64,000 nucleotides of DNA, from NCBI RefSeq assembly GCF_025152745.1, contig NZ_CP104040.1:310001-374000 (forward strand), in the 5' to 3' direction. Below, piece after piece: positions 18,275-28,001 of this stretch (positions within the stretch are counted from its first letter, which is position 1; each line of letters begins with the position of its first letter). Below the pieces are notes generated by a model. That model did not search any database. It saw nothing but the letters and a program-made list of their open reading frames with translations, and was not told where the DNA came from. Origin of the DNA: Rhizobium sp. WSM4643. Its GTDB lineage: Bacteria; Pseudomonadota; Alphaproteobacteria; Rhizobiales; Rhizobiaceae. The translations under genes and the position numbers were made by a program.

Positions 18275-19021
18275 ATGGATATGAATGTAATTCAGGCGAG
18301 CAAAGGCGAGAGGCATATGGCGAATTTCGCGAGTGCAGTGGTGCCGGATCTGCTACCACGCGATGAGCTGCTCCAGCGCCTTCACGGTGTCGCTAGCACC
18401 GGTAGGTTGCAGTCTGGTTTGCGCGCACTGACGGATTACGTGGGTGCTTCGCACTACCTTCTGGCGCGCTGCGATCTCCTCCAGGAAAGTGGCCTCGATT
18501 TCATCGTCTCGTCGGACTGGCCCTTCGACCTGGTCAGGGACATCGCCAATGATCTGGTCCGCGGTTATGCCCGCTCGACCGAGTTGGAAAAATGCATGCA
18601 GGTTTTCCAGCCGAATTTTGCCCTCCTGCCTGACAGTGCCGAGATTCCGGACGGCGCTAGCCGCCAATATTGTTCGGTGACCTTCAATGTCGGCCGGTCG
18701 CGGCTGGCTCTGATGTTCCTGTTCGGCGAGGGGTTCATCCTTTCGCCGGAGCGCCTGCGGGATGTAGGCCTGCTTGCAGGTTATGTCGCGAGCTTCCTGC
18801 GCTGCGGTGGTACGAAGGTCGATCGCGATTTCGAATTGACCGACCGCGAGCTGGAATGCCTGTTCTGGATCGCCGAGGGCAAGACCAGCGACGAGATCGC
18901 GATGATCCTCGGAATCTCTCGCAATACCATCAACAACTACATCACCAGCGTGATGCGCAAGACGGCGACCAAGACCCGGTCCGAGGCCATTGCCTTCGCC
19001 GTCCGCAATAATCTCGTATAG
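18275..19021 (+). CDS. visN: Motility master regulator subunit VisN
   Basis: A 248-residue LuxR-family regulator. VisN and VisR together form the global activator at the top of the rhizobial flagellar hierarchy; in S. meliloti they switch on rem and thereby most motility genes. A C-terminal helix-turn-helix (LTDRELECLFWIAEGKTSDE, ILGISRNTINNYI) follows an autoinducer-binding-like N-terminal domain. I chose ATG 18275 because AGGA lies about 9 nt upstream and the length fits VisN; the frame extends 16 codons further without support. visR follows after 8 bases. Confidence 0.92.
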   Translation: MDMNVIQASKGERHMANFASAVVPDLLPRDELLQRLHGVASTGRLQSGLRALTDYVGASHYLLARCDLLQESGLDFIVSSDWPFDLVRDIANDLVRGYARSTELEKCMQVFQPNFALLPDSAEIPDGASRQYCSVTFNVGRSRLALMFLFGEGFILSPERLRDVGLLAGYVASFLRCGGTKVDRDFELTDRELECLFWIAEGKTSDEIAMILGISRNTINNYITSVMRKTATKTRSEAIAFAVRNNLV

Positions 19022-19029
19022 GGGGATCT

Positions 19030-19776
19030 ATGGCGTATCCAGCAGGCAGGACCATGAGCAGTGCTGAGCAGCTGCGCATGGTGCGTGTGAACAGGATTTC
19101 CAGTCGGTCCGATCTTTTTCCGCGGCTGATTGCGATGCAGAAGCTCACCGATGCGCAAGGGTTCGCAATCTTCCGCGTCAGCGGCTCGGGTCTTCCGGCA
19201 AAGCAGCGCCTTGTCTGCGAGCTCGAGAACTGGGGGCCTTCCAATGCCGGTTTCAACAAGGCCTTCACGGATGCTTACGGCGATATTCTTCTCGACCATA
19301 TCGACAAGTCGCTGCTGCCGCTCTCATGGGCCGGCGCTTACGACCGCACGGCACCCGGACCGGCGGACTTCTCGCCGTTCATGACGCGGCTGCAGGACGG
19401 TATTCTGCCATTCTCCGGCCTTGCCTTTCCGGTGCGGCTTGGCGCCGTCGGCAATGGTTTCATCCTTTTCACCGGTGATGAACTCGATCCCTCGAGCGAT
19501 ACCATCGTCGAGCTGCACGGTCGCTGCTGCCACATCATGATGGATCTTCTCTCGCTGGACGAACGCCGCACGGCTGCCGCCGAGGCGCTCAGCGAACGCG
19601 AGATCGCCTGTCTGCAGCTTGCCGGCGACGGCCGCATCAGCGAAGAGATTGCCGACAAGCTTGGCCTGTCCGTGCACACCGTGAACGCCTATCTCGGCTC
19701 GGCGACCATCAAGCTCGATTCCGTCAATCGCATCCAGGCGATCGCCAAGGCGATCCGGCTCGGCTATATCAGCTGA
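19030..19776 (+). CDS. visR: Motility master regulator subunit VisR
   Basis: A 248-residue LuxR-family partner of VisN with the same build: a poorly conserved sensor domain and a C-terminal helix-turn-helix (LSEREIACLQLAGDGRISEE, KLGLSVHTVNAYL). The start ATG has GGGGGATC in front. Cotranscribed with visN. Its C-terminus resembles that of the truncated LuxR protein at the left edge of the window. Confidence 0.92.
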   Translation: MAYPAGRTMSSAEQLRMVRVNRISSRSDLFPRLIAMQKLTDAQGFAIFRVSGSGLPAKQRLVCELENWGPSNAGFNKAFTDAYGDILLDHIDKSLLPLSWAGAYDRTAPGPADFSPFMTRLQDGILPFSGLAFPVRLGAVGNGFILFTGDELDPSSDTIVELHGRCCHIMMDLLSLDERRTAAAEALSEREIACLQLAGDGRISEEIADKLGLSVHTVNAYLGSATIKLDSVNRIQAIAKAIRLGYIS

Positions 19777-19794
19777 ACGCGTGCCATCGCTTAC

Positions 19795-20049
19795 AGCGTC
19801 GCGCGTCCTTTCAGACCCGCGAGAGCATATCGCGCAAAAGTGTGCAGCGGCTTTGCGATAACGACAGGCGTAAAACAAAGAGATAGAGCAATTCCAGCAA
19901 AAGTGCGTAGCGGTTTTGCGTCCGGAATTGCGTGAAAACAAAGAGATAGAGCATTTCCGGGATTCGGAGAAAAACGGAAATGCTCTAAAGTGCGACAAGC
20001 GAATCTGAAAAATCGCGATGCGCTCTAGGACGCTGTAACGCTTTGAATT
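19795..20049 (+). repeat. Mosaic repeat: family A split by family B blocks
   Basis: The left half of a family A element (19795-19822) and its right half (20027-20049) are separated by about 200 bp. The insert holds two partial family B blocks (19822-19889 and 19890-19952, each ending AAACAAAGAGATAGAGC), a hairpin around ATTTCCG...CGGAAAT and a B-type tail (AATCGCGATGCGCTCT). It fills the convergent gap between visR and the minus-strand flagellar genes; I see no gene in 19777-20085. Confidence 0.75.
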
Positions 20050-20085
20050 GCAAGGCGAATGAAAACTTGGTTGTCGTGAAAGAGG

Positions 20086-20529
20086 TTAGCCGGCCAGCGC
20101 CTGAGGCGGCTGGTTGACGCTGTAACGCGCTTCCCGAAGGCTCTTTTTGAGGAAGATGGTGTTCTGGTCGGGATCGACCGAGGGATCCTGGAAAGCGATA
20201 TGATTGATCTCGATGCCGGCGTGATCTTCGGCAAGGGTGAGCTGCGCGTAGACGGTGACGCCGCGCGGCTTGATTTCCAGGTCGAGAACGACTTCGGGCT
20301 TGCCGCCCCACTCCAGCGTATAATTGCCGCCCAGGCCGAAATTCACGGTGCCCGGATGAAAAAAAAGCTCCGCCGCCGAAGCGACGAGATCGGAAAGATT
20401 GCCGTAATACTCGAAGCGCAGCAGTGAAATAAGGTCAGAAGCATCCAGAAGGCGGAGTTCAGTGGCGACCGGGCTGATGGCGGCTGCGAGGATCTTTTCA
20501 CGCTGGGTAGAGTGGGGACATTTTTTCAT
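20086..20529 (-). CDS. Conserved hypothetical protein at the end of the motA-flhB run
   Basis: A 147-residue soluble protein with no signal peptide or membrane span and no motif I recognise. The fold appears mixed alpha/beta, with alternating hydrophobic strands (YTLEWGGKPEVVLDLEIKP). A gene of this kind sits between visR and flhB in related rhizobia as well (from memory of the S. meliloti cluster), which argues for a motility-linked role. It starts 5 bp after the flhB stop, so it is almost certainly in the same operon. Confidence 0.7.
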   Translation of the reverse strand: MKKCPHSTQREKILAAAISPVATELRLLDASDLISLLRFEYYGNLSDLVASAAELFFHPGTVNFGLGGNYTLEWGGKPEVVLDLEIKPRGVTVYAQLTLAEDHAGIEINHIAFQDPSVDPDQNTIFLKKSLREARYSVNQPPQALAG

Positions 20530-20534
20530 TCGGC

Positions 20535-21614
20535 TTATCTGACCCGTTTGTTCTTGGCGTCCGCAGCGTAGACCCGGTGGATCAGCTCCGCGACCGCCTT
20601 ATAGAAGACTGACGGGATGACACTATCGATCGAGACTTGCGCAAACATGGAGCGCGCAAGCGGCGGATCCTCGAACACCGGTATGCCGTTCTGCTCGGCA
20701 ATCTCCCTGATTTTGAGCGCGATCAGGTCCTGACCCTTGGCCAGCACCACCGGCGCATCGTTCTCTTCACGCGCGTAACGCAGCGCCACCGCATAGTGCG
20801 TCGGGTTTGCAATCACCAGCGTCGCCCGGTGCACGTTGGCGATCATGCGCCGGCGCGCGCGGTCGCGCATCAGCGAGCGCTGCCGGCTCTTGACGAAGGG
20901 GTCGCCCTGCGCCTGCTTGTTTTCTTCCTTTATTTCGTGCCGCGTCATCTTCAACTCGGTGAACCAGTGATGGCGCGTCCAGAAAAGATCGGCGATGGCC
21001 ACGATCGCGGTGGCGATCAGCATGACGATGATGATCTTGCGCATCGCTGCCATTATTCGCACGAGAATCGTCTGCGGATCGGAGAACATCGCGTCGATCG
21101 AGCCGAAATATTCGCTCCTGAGCACGAAGAACAGGATCACCCCGACGACGACGACCTTGAACAGCGATTTTCCGAATTCGACCAGGCCGGGCACGCTGAA
21201 CAGCCGTGACCAGCCTTTGATCGGCGAGATACGCGAGGCCTGCGGGCGGATGCGTTCAAGCACCAGTGTCGGCAGATTCTGGAAGACGGAGGAGGCGATG
21301 CCGAACACCATAAACAGGATGAAGGCGGGCGCCACCAGCGCCGCACTTGCCCAGCCGAGCCGGCCGAACAGCGCCAGCACATCCGGTCCCGTCTCGATCT
21401 TCCATTGGTCGGGCTGTTCGAAGATATCGCGCAACGTTTCACTCATGCGCCCGACGCTGTCGGGAAGGAAGAATACGAGGTAAATGAAGGTAGCGAGGAT
21501 CGTCGCAAAGATCGAAAGTTCGCGCGAAGACGGCACGTTGCCTTTTTCCGCGGCATCGCTTTGCTTTTTCGCGGTTGGGGCTTCTGTTTTGCTGTCCTTG
21601 TCATCGTCTGCCAA
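20535..21614 (-). CDS. flhB: Flagellar export apparatus protein FlhB
   Basis: A 359-residue export-gate protein: N-terminal hydrophilic segment ([12 protein letters not shown]), four membrane spans (about 30-210) and the cytoplasmic FlhBC domain with the self-cleaving NPTH motif near 266 ([14 protein letters not shown]). Cleavage switches export from hook to filament substrates. The start is best placed at the TTG at 21614, because GGAGG lies 8-9 bases upstream; an in-frame TTG at 21632 lies upstream of that ribosome binding site. It is separated from fliG by a repeat-filled gap of about 330 bp, so it may have its own promoter or rely on readthrough. Confidence 0.94.
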   Translation of the reverse strand: MADDDKDSKTEAPTAKKQSDAAEKGNVPSSRELSIFATILATFIYLVFFLPDSVGRMSETLRDIFEQPDQWKIETGPDVLALFGRLGWASAALVAPAFILFMVFGIASSVFQNLPTLVLERIRPQASRISPIKGWSRLFSVPGLVEFGKSLFKVVVVGVILFFVLRSEYFGSIDAMFSDPQTILVRIMAAMRKIIIVMLIATAIVAIADLFWTRHHWFTELKMTRHEIKEENKQAQGDPFVKSRQRSLMRDRARRRMIANVHRATLVIANPTHYAVALRYAREENDAPVVLAKGQDLIALKIREIAEQNGIPVFEDPPLARSMFAQVSIDSVIPSVFYKAVAELIHRVYAADAKNKRVR

Positions 21615-21650
21615 GTCGCGGCCCTCCGTCAAAAAAATAGGCCGCAGCTA

Positions 21651-21755
21651 ATGCATGTCGCCCAAAAACGTGCAGCGGTTTGGGATGACGACATGCATCA
21701 AAACAAAGACCTAAAGCGCGTCGCACGAACCGAGTTCTATGCGAACGCGCTTTAG
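21651..21755 (+). repeat. Family B repeat, copy between fliG and flhB (1)
   Basis: Begins ATGCATGTCGCCCAAAA and ends in GAACGCGCTTTAG. Its left end reads GCTAATGCATGTCGCCC, the same string that carries the flgF stop codon at 26477. First of two family B copies in the fliG-flhB gap. Confidence 0.75.
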
Positions 21756-21849
21756 CGCGCATCCTGTTGCGGGAAGGGTAGTCGCCTGTGGCACGGCGAT
21801 CAACAGCGGCCTTTCGGCATGCCGGATTTGTCAACAGTCTCGAAGAGCC

Positions 21850-21950
21850 AAAGCATGTCGCGCAATGGTGTGCAGCGGTGCGACAACGACATGCGTAAAC
21901 CAGAGACCTAAGGCGCGAGGAGCGAATCCGAAAGATCGCGACGCGCTTTA
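21850..21950 (+). repeat. Family B repeat, copy overlapping the fliG stop
   Basis: Begins AAAGCATGTCGCGCAA and ends ATCGCGACGCGCTTTA. The last three bases (21948-21950) are the complement of the fliG TAA, so the repeat supplies the stop codon of fliG. The gap 21615-21947 contains the two repeats and nothing else that I can recognise. Confidence 0.75.
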
Positions 21951-22988
21951 GGCGGCTGCCGAAGCGTCGCCTTCCTTTTCCTTGAGCTCGATCTGGCCGG
22001 AATTGGCCAGGCGAATCGCTTCCTGTGCCACGGCGCGGCGGGCAATCGCGATCTCGCGCGGATTGACGCCGCCCATGCCGCTCTGCAGATCCGATTCGAT
22101 CATGCGGCGCTGGCGTGGGCTGATGGCGGAGAGAACCGACTCGCGGATCTCGGGCGGCGACCCGCGCAGCGCGACGGTGAGCACATCCGTCGAGATGTCG
22201 TTGAGCAGCATGACGCGGCTGCGCTGCGGCATGTACATGAGGTCCTCGAACAGGAAAATCTTCGGGCGAACCTTGTTGACCGACTCGCGGCTGATCGATT
22301 CGAGCGAGGTGAGCAGCGTGTCGACCTGCGGCTTGTCGAGTTCGTTCATCAGATCGGCGACCTTCGTCGAGCCGGCTGCATTACGCTCTGCCTCGACCTC
22401 GGCAAGCAGCGTCATGACCTGGTTTTCGATGATCTGCGCAGCCTTCGGGCTGACCGCCTTCATGTTGACCGTTCTGTTCATGATGTCGGCGCGGCGATTG
22501 TCGGGAAGCTGCAGCAGCACCTTGGCGCCGAAGGAGGAGGGCATCATCGAAAGAATATAGGCGACGGTCTGCGGATGTTCGCGCAGCAGGAACTGCGCGA
22601 CGAATGTCGGCTCCGCCTCACTGAGGCGATCCCAGATTGAGGTTTCGTAGGCCTGGAATGCGGTGCGGCGGCCGAGCAGGCTGTCGACCTCGTCAGGCGT
22701 CAGGCCTTCTTCCAGAATGGCCTCGATCGCCTTGGCGTTATCCATCAATCCTGCGCCCTCGGTGAAGAGGTCTTCGAACTCGGAGACGAGCAACAGCAGC
22801 TCGTCCGGCGGAATGGCGCGCAGCGACTGGGCGGAAGAGATAATGGTCTGCAGTTCAGCCTGGGTGAAATATTTCAACAGCCGGCCGGCGACTCCTTTTC
22901 CCATAGCGAGAAGAACAGCCGCTGCCTTTTCAGCCTGGGTCAACGGTTTCCCGGCTAGCGCGCCGCCGAAATCGTCAAAGTCCATCAT
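21948..22988 (-). CDS. fliG: Flagellar motor switch protein FliG
   Basis: A 346-residue rotor protein that couples the switch to torque. The N-terminal FliF-binding domain (LTQAEKAAAVLLAMGKGVAG), the middle domain (EHPQTVAYILSMMPSSFGAK) and the C-terminal torque domain (FEDLMYMPQRSRVMLLNDI, then charged residues near SPRQRRMIESDLQSG) are all present. The last residues run into a family B repeat. It follows fliN by about 28 bp on the minus strand. Confidence 0.96.
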   Translation of the reverse strand: MMDFDDFGGALAGKPLTQAEKAAAVLLAMGKGVAGRLLKYFTQAELQTIISSAQSLRAIPPDELLLLVSEFEDLFTEGAGLMDNAKAIEAILEEGLTPDEVDSLLGRRTAFQAYETSIWDRLSEAEPTFVAQFLLREHPQTVAYILSMMPSSFGAKVLLQLPDNRRADIMNRTVNMKAVSPKAAQIIENQVMTLLAEVEAERNAAGSTKVADLMNELDKPQVDTLLTSLESISRESVNKVRPKIFLFEDLMYMPQRSRVMLLNDISTDVLTVALRGSPPEIRESVLSAISPRQRRMIESDLQSGMGGVNPREIAIARRAVAQEAIRLANSGQIELKEKEGDASAAA

Positions 22989-23016
22989 GGTCTAACCTCT
23001 CCGTCCCACACAGGGA

Positions 23017-23601
23017 TCAGGCTTTTTTCGTACTCAAAACTTCTATCAGTTTCACACCGAATCGTGTGTCGTCGTTATCAAGCACCGTAATCTCGCCGCG
23101 GGCAATCCTGCGGCCATTCACCATGATCTCGACCGGTTCGCCGATCTTCTTGTCGAGGGCGATCGTCGCCCCTTCATTGAGGTTCATCAGGCCGGAGACC
23201 TGCATCCGGCTGGTGCCGAGCATGATCTGGACGTCGATCGGGATGTCCATGATCAGGTCGAAGTTGGAGTTCAAAGCGCTGCCGAGCGGGGCCGGCGACG
23301 CCTCGAAGGAGGAGCTGCTGCCGAAATCCATGCCGGCAGCCGGGCTGGCATCGCCGCCGAAGTCGCCGCCGAAATCGTCGCTGCCAAAGGGGGTTTCCGA
23401 AGTCTCGCCGCCAAAGGCCGCCAGGTCCGTTCCTGCTGCGAAGGGGTCGCTCTGCAGGTCGTCGCCAAACTGCGACAGGTCGCCATCGGCATCCTGCTTC
23501 AGCACGCCGCGCAGATCGTCGATCGCCTGGTCGAGATCTGCTTCGCTGCCCGGAAGATCCAGGGAGAGGTCGCTGTTCTGCTGTGTTTTCTTCGTCGCCA
23601 T
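23017..23601 (-). CDS. fliN: Flagellar motor switch protein FliN
   Basis: A 194-residue C-ring protein. The C-terminal ~85 residues are the SpoA/FliN domain ([39 protein letters not shown]). The N-terminal ~105 residues are a low-complexity acidic Gly/Phe/Asp-rich extension that makes it longer than enterobacterial FliN; such extensions are seen in rhizobial proteins. It lies between fliM and fliG in the minus-strand operon. Confidence 0.93.
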   Translation of the reverse strand: MATKKTQQNSDLSLDLPGSEADLDQAIDDLRGVLKQDADGDLSQFGDDLQSDPFAAGTDLAAFGGETSETPFGSDDFGGDFGGDASPAAGMDFGSSSSFEASPAPLGSALNSNFDLIMDIPIDVQIMLGTSRMQVSGLMNLNEGATIALDKKIGEPVEIMVNGRRIARGEITVLDNDDTRFGVKLIEVLSTKKA

Positions 23602-23666
23602 GAAATCACTATTCCAGTTGAAACTTGCCTCAAACTGCCTTTGCAGCCCAAAAGCCAGAGAACCGA

Positions 23667-24617
23667 TTAATTCATTAAATGACGGATGAGTTCATCATCC
23701 GAGTTCATCGTATCCTTGACGCGGACCATGTAATTTTCGCCTGAACGCCCGAACTCGCACACATACAATTCCTTGGTGTTGGCGCTGACCTCGACGCGCA
23801 CATCGCCGTGATCGCGGAACGGAATGACGTCGCCGACCATCAGCTTCGATATTGTCCGCAGCGTTAAGTCCTGTAGCCTGATCTTGGCCTCGAGCGTGAC
23901 ATGGGAGCGGCGGACCTGATCGCCGAGCTGTTCGGTCCATTCCGCTGAGTTGCTGCTGGCCTGGCGTTTCGGCTTCGGCGGTGTCACCTTGGTCTTGAGC
24001 AGTGCCGTCTGCGGAACGATCAACGAAAATTCCGAAACGATGCCGGCAAGCGTGATCGACATGTTGATGGCAGCCGCGAATTCGTCCGGACGATCCTCCG
24101 GCGGCCGGGCGCGCATGTCATGGGCGTGCGGGGCCGAAAGGCTCGGTTCGAAACCGCCCGGCGCGTTGACGGCCGAGCGCAGCACCTTGGCAATCTTGTC
24201 GAAGACCATGACCGCCAGATCGAGCTCGATGATCGAAAGCAGCCGTTCGGCCGGTTCCTCGATCGTATCGGCTGTGGCCCCGAGCAGATGCTCCATCAGC
24301 GTGATGACGAAGCCGTTTCCGCAGGCAAGCGTAATGTTCTGCGACCAGTTGCGCAGCGTCGCGTCGACGAGTGTGACGTTCGCGCTCAGGTCTTCGATGA
24401 GGTGGTTCTTGTAGCCGATCTCGCAGCCGAGATAGTTGACCGTCACGTCGAGGCCGGTCTCGCTTTTGATGACGTCGGGAAAGAATTCGCTGTAGATTTC
24501 CCCGAAGGAACTGCAGATCTTGGCGACCCTGCCTCTGTCGCCAAGCCCGCCTGTCAGCTTGGCAAGGAGGGCAGGATCCATTGCCGGTTTGTCGTGCGAA
24601 GCATTGCTCATAGTCAT
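23667..24617 (-). CDS. fliM: Flagellar motor switch protein FliM
   Basis: A 316-residue C-ring protein with a middle domain ([17 protein letters not shown] onwards) and a C-terminal SpoA domain ([26 protein letters not shown]). The usual N-terminal CheY-P-binding peptide (consensus LSQ-EIDALL) is not present in that form; [11 protein letters not shown] at 14-24 occupies its place. The ATG abuts the motA stop (TAAATG), so the two are coupled; a second in-frame ATG lies two codons on. Confidence 0.93.
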   Translation of the reverse strand: MTMSNASHDKPAMDPALLAKLTGGLGDRGRVAKICSSFGEIYSEFFPDVIKSETGLDVTVNYLGCEIGYKNHLIEDLSANVTLVDATLRNWSQNITLACGNGFVITLMEHLLGATADTIEEPAERLLSIIELDLAVMVFDKIAKVLRSAVNAPGGFEPSLSAPHAHDMRARPPEDRPDEFAAAINMSITLAGIVSEFSLIVPQTALLKTKVTPPKPKRQASSNSAEWTEQLGDQVRRSHVTLEAKIRLQDLTLRTISKLMVGDVIPFRDHGDVRVEVSANTKELYVCEFGRSGENYMVRVKDTMNSDDELIRHLMN

Positions 24618-25490
24618 TTAAGCCGCCTTGTTTTCGCCACCTGGGTTCATCATTTCCTGCTCGACCGCATCGATGGACGGACGCTCGTAAGCCGAGATCG
24701 TCTTGCGGCCGTATTCGAGCGCGACCTGCGGCACCGAGCCGTTCATATAGGCAAGCAGCGTCTGCTTGACGATGACGTAGAGACGGTGCTGCTTGTTGCG
24801 CACGACCTTGATCTGGGAGACCAGCGGCGAGCAGACGCAGTAGGACAAGAGAATGCCGAGGAAGGTGCCGACGAGCGCCGAGCCGATCAGGTGGCCGAGC
24901 ACCTCAGGCGAATCGTTGATGTGCGCCATCGCCTTAATGACGCCGAGAACGGCCGCAACGATGCCGATCGCCGGGAAGGAATCGCTCATGATCTGGATCG
25001 AGTGGTAGGGCTTCATCTTGTCGTGCATGATGGTGTTGAGCTCTTCGTCCATCAGCGCCTCGATCTCGTGGCTGCGGGCGTTGCCGATGATGATCAGGCG
25101 GACGTAGTCGCAGATGAACGCCGTCAGCTCCTTGTTCTTCAGAACCGTCGGAGCCGACTGAAAAATCGTCGATTCGGCCGGATTGTCGATATGGGCTTCG
25201 ATCTCGTTTCGCGACTTGGTGCGCAGGTCGCGCATCAGCGAATAGAGCACGCCGAGCGTATCGAGATAGTTGCGTTCCTTCGGCACGGCGTGCCTGAAGG
25301 CTTCGCTGAGCGCCTTGCCGGAATCCTTCACCACCTTCATCGGGTTCGCCATGATGAAGCTGCCGAGGCCGGCGCCACCGATGATGAGGAATTCGAAGGG
25401 CTGGAGCAGCGCATCCACTTCGCCGCCCATCGCCATGAAGCTGCCGACGATACAGCCGCAAGTCACTATAAATCCGATAATGATATTCAT
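24618..25490 (-). CDS. motA: Flagellar stator protein MotA
   Basis: A 290-residue inner-membrane proton-channel subunit with four membrane spans: two near the N-terminus ([37 protein letters not shown]) and two at about 170-215 ([41 protein letters not shown]). The cytoplasmic loop that meets FliG lies between. It works with MotB, encoded about 17 kb away. First gene of the minus-strand switch operon. Confidence 0.96.
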   Translation of the reverse strand: MNIIIGFIVTCGCIVGSFMAMGGEVDALLQPFEFLIIGGAGLGSFIMANPMKVVKDSGKALSEAFRHAVPKERNYLDTLGVLYSLMRDLRTKSRNEIEAHIDNPAESTIFQSAPTVLKNKELTAFICDYVRLIIIGNARSHEIEALMDEELNTIMHDKMKPYHSIQIMSDSFPAIGIVAAVLGVIKAMAHINDSPEVLGHLIGSALVGTFLGILLSYCVCSPLVSQIKVVRNKQHRLYVIVKQTLLAYMNGSVPQVALEYGRKTISAYERPSIDAVEQEMMNPGGENKAA

Positions 25491-25744
25491 CGTCAGCCCA
25501 ATCTGAACGTTGCTTTTCTTTGAGACGGATAGGGTTTCTGCCTTGCGTGAGGCTGATGAAAGGCCCGGTCGCCAAGCATTTCCGCGTGCCAGCTTCGCGC
25601 AAGCATCTGCCGTCAGTCTAAAGGAGACGAATGGGTGCCCGCACCCGTTTCTGAGATGCTGCCTCAGCGAAATCCCGGCCGAACCAGATGTGACGACGCC
25701 CGGCTTTTCGTCCCGTTCATCGCCAATGCTTGGAGCTTACCGAC
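25491..25744. promoter_or_regulatory. Divergent promoter region motA / flgF
   Basis: A 254-bp gap between two divergently transcribed flagellar operons, which must carry both promoters. I found no CtrA-type box or clear palindrome in it. GGAG at 25732 serves as ribosome binding site for flgF. Confidence 0.5.
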
Positions 25745-26479
25745 ATGCAATCCGGTCTTTATGTTTCTCTGTCGTCGCAGATGGCCCTCGAAAAGCGTCT
25801 AAACACCATCGCAGACAACATGGCGAACGTGAATACGACCGGTTTTCGCGCCACTGAGGTGAAGTTTGACGAAATGGTGGCGAATACCAAGAACAAGCTG
25901 AACACCAAGGTCGCCTTCGTTTCCCAAGGCAACGACTACCTGAACGAGGGAAACGGCGAACTGCAGCACACCGGCAACATGCTCGATTTCGCCATCAAGG
26001 GTGATGCCTGGTTTTCGCTCGATACGCCGGCCGGCCGCGTGCTGACGAGGGATGGCCGCTTCACCATCAAGGAAACCGGCGAACTTGTTTCGATCCGGGG
26101 ATACCCGGTTCTCGATGCCGGCGGTGCCCCGATCCAGCTCAACACCAAAGGGGGCGAGCCCGCCGTCGGCACCGACGGCATCATCTATCAGGGCGGCCGC
26201 CAGGTCGGCTCCCTCGGCCTGTTCGAGGCCGATATCAGCAAGGGTTACCTGCGCTACGAAAACAGCGGCATCATGACCACCGACCAGCCACGCGCCGTCG
26301 TCGACCGCTTCAATGTCGGTGTCGAGCAGGGTTATCTCGAAAACTCCAACGTCAACGCCATGCGTGAAATCACCCAGCTGATCGAAGTCAACCGCGCCTT
26401 CGAAAGCGTCTCGTCGCTGATGCGCGACAGCGAAGATTCCTTCAAGGAAGCCGTCCAGACACTTGGGGGCAGCCGCTAA
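25745..26479 (+). CDS. flgF: Flagellar proximal rod protein FlgF
   Basis: A 244-residue rod protein of the FlgE/F/G family, with the N-terminal ANNxxN-like motif (DNMANVNTTGFRA) and the C-terminal helix (NVNAMREITQLIEVNRAFES). Rod subunits lack cleavable signals and are exported by the flagellar machinery. I chose ATG 25745 because GGAG lies about 9 nt upstream. The TAA stop lies at the left edge of a family B repeat. Confidence 0.94.
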   Translation: MQSGLYVSLSSQMALEKRLNTIADNMANVNTTGFRATEVKFDEMVANTKNKLNTKVAFVSQGNDYLNEGNGELQHTGNMLDFAIKGDAWFSLDTPAGRVLTRDGRFTIKETGELVSIRGYPVLDAGGAPIQLNTKGGEPAVGTDGIIYQGGRQVGSLGLFEADISKGYLRYENSGIMTTDQPRAVVDRFNVGVEQGYLENSNVNAMREITQLIEVNRAFESVSSLMRDSEDSFKEAVQTLGGSR

Positions 26480-26583
26480 TGCATGTCGCCCAAAAGTGTC
26501 CGGCGGTTTTGGAAGGACGACATGCACAAGAACAAAGACCAAAAATACGTCGCATGCAGCAAGCTGCACGCGGCGTATTTTAG
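26477..26583 (+). repeat. Family B repeat between flgF and fliI
   Basis: Starts with the flgF stop codon (TAATGCATGTCGCCCAAAA) and ends TATTTTAG. The right half differs from other copies (AATACGTCGCATGCAGC instead of the GCGCGTCGC core) but keeps the palindromic layout. It fills almost all of the flgF-fliI gap. Confidence 0.7.
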
Positions 26584-26598
26584 GGCGAGAGCTAAAGC

Positions 26599-27999
26599 AT
26601 GAGCACCACGCTACTGTCTGAGGACGGCCTTTCCCCGAAGCTGGCGCACCTGGCGAACCTCGTCGACCGATACGCATCGCCGGAATTTGCGGTTGCCCAT
26701 GGCGGTCGCGTGCAGACCATCGCCGCCGGCCACTACACGGTTCACGGTCTCTCCCGCCATGTTCGTCTCGGCGAGTTCGTGGCCCATAAATCCGCGACCG
26801 GCATCCATCTCGGCGAAGTCGTGCGCGTCGAACCGCAGCTGATCTATGTCTGCCCGATCGAACCCGGCGAGCCGATCGGCATCCACGATACCGTGATCCG
26901 CAAGGGCGCCTTCCGCATTTCGCCATCGGACAGCTGGTGTGGGCGCACCGTCAACTCGCTCGGCGAGCCGATCGATGGGCTCGGTCCGATCACCGAGGGG
27001 CTCGATCGCCGCTCGATCTCCAATACCGCGCCGCCCTCGATGACCCGCAAACGTGTCGAGACCGGCTTCAAGACCGGCGTTCGCGCAATCGACATCTTCT
27101 CGCCGCTCTGCCTCGGGCAGCGCCTCGGCATCTTCGCCGGCTCCGGTGTTGGCAAGTCGACGCTCCTGTCCATGCTCGCCCGCGCCGATGCTTTCGACAA
27201 GGTTGTCATTGCGCTCGTCGGCGAGCGCGGCCGCGAGGTGCGGGAATTCATCGAGGATACGCTCGGCAGCAATATGAGGAAGGCGATCGCCGTCGTCGCA
27301 ACCAGCGATGAGAGCCCGATGCTGCGCAAGATGGCGCCGCTGACGGCCGTCACCATCGCCGAACATTTCCGCGACAAGGGCGAGAACGTTCTCTTCATCG
27401 TCGACAGTGTCACGCGTTTCGCCCATGCGATCCGCGAGGTGGCGACCGCCTCCGGCGAGCCGCCGATCGCGCGCGGCTATCCCGCTTCCGTCTTCACCGA
27501 GCTGCCGCGCCTGTTGGAACGCGCCGGCCCCGGCCCCGAGGGCGCCGGCACCATCACGGCGATCATCTCGATCCTTGTCGACGGCGACAATCACAACGAC
27601 CCGATTGCCGATTCGACGCGCGGCATCCTCGACGGTCATATCGTCCTGCAGCGCAGTCTCGCCGAAGAGGGGCGTTATCCTCCGATCGATCCGCTCGCCT
27701 CGATCTCGCGTCTTGCCCGCAAGGCCTGGACGCCGGATCAGGAAAAGCTGGTGTCGCGGCTGAAGGTGCTGATCCATCGTTTTGAAGAGACGCGCGACCT
27801 GCGCATGATCGGCGGTTACCGCCCGGGGGCCGACCCCGATCTCGACATGGCGATCAAGCAGGTGCCGATCATTTACGACGTTCTGAAACAGTCTCCGGGG
27901 GATCGCGACTCGCTTGATGCCTTCGCCGATCTCGCCGGCGCACTCAAGGCTGCGGCCGGCATGGGCAATCAGGGCGCACCCATTCAGAGGAGAGGCTAG
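26599..27999 (+). CDS. fliI: Flagellum-specific ATPase FliI
   Basis: A 466-residue F1-beta-like ATPase that unloads substrates at the export gate. The Walker A motif is GIFAGSGVGKSTLL and the Walker B region is ENVLFIVDSVTRF, with the conserved GSGVGKST and SILVDGDNHNDPIADSTRG segments of flagellar/type III ATPases. Full length. Its regulator FliH and stalk protein FliJ are not recognisable next to it; candidates lie at 42024 and 56845. Confidence 0.97.
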   Translation: MSTTLLSEDGLSPKLAHLANLVDRYASPEFAVAHGGRVQTIAAGHYTVHGLSRHVRLGEFVAHKSATGIHLGEVVRVEPQLIYVCPIEPGEPIGIHDTVIRKGAFRISPSDSWCGRTVNSLGEPIDGLGPITEGLDRRSISNTAPPSMTRKRVETGFKTGVRAIDIFSPLCLGQRLGIFAGSGVGKSTLLSMLARADAFDKVVIALVGERGREVREFIEDTLGSNMRKAIAVVATSDESPMLRKMAPLTAVTIAEHFRDKGENVLFIVDSVTRFAHAIREVATASGEPPIARGYPASVFTELPRLLERAGPGPEGAGTITAIISILVDGDNHNDPIADSTRGILDGHIVLQRSLAEEGRYPPIDPLASISRLARKAWTPDQEKLVSRLKVLIHRFEETRDLRMIGGYRPGADPDLDMAIKQVPIIYDVLKQSPGDRDSLDAFADLAGALKAAAGMGNQGAPIQRRG

Positions 28000-28001
28000 A
28001 C

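Noticed and set aside
24120..25523. A 467-codon plus-strand frame opposite fliM and motA
   Set aside because: Antisense to two well-supported genes, compositionally biased and without a ribosome binding site or domain.
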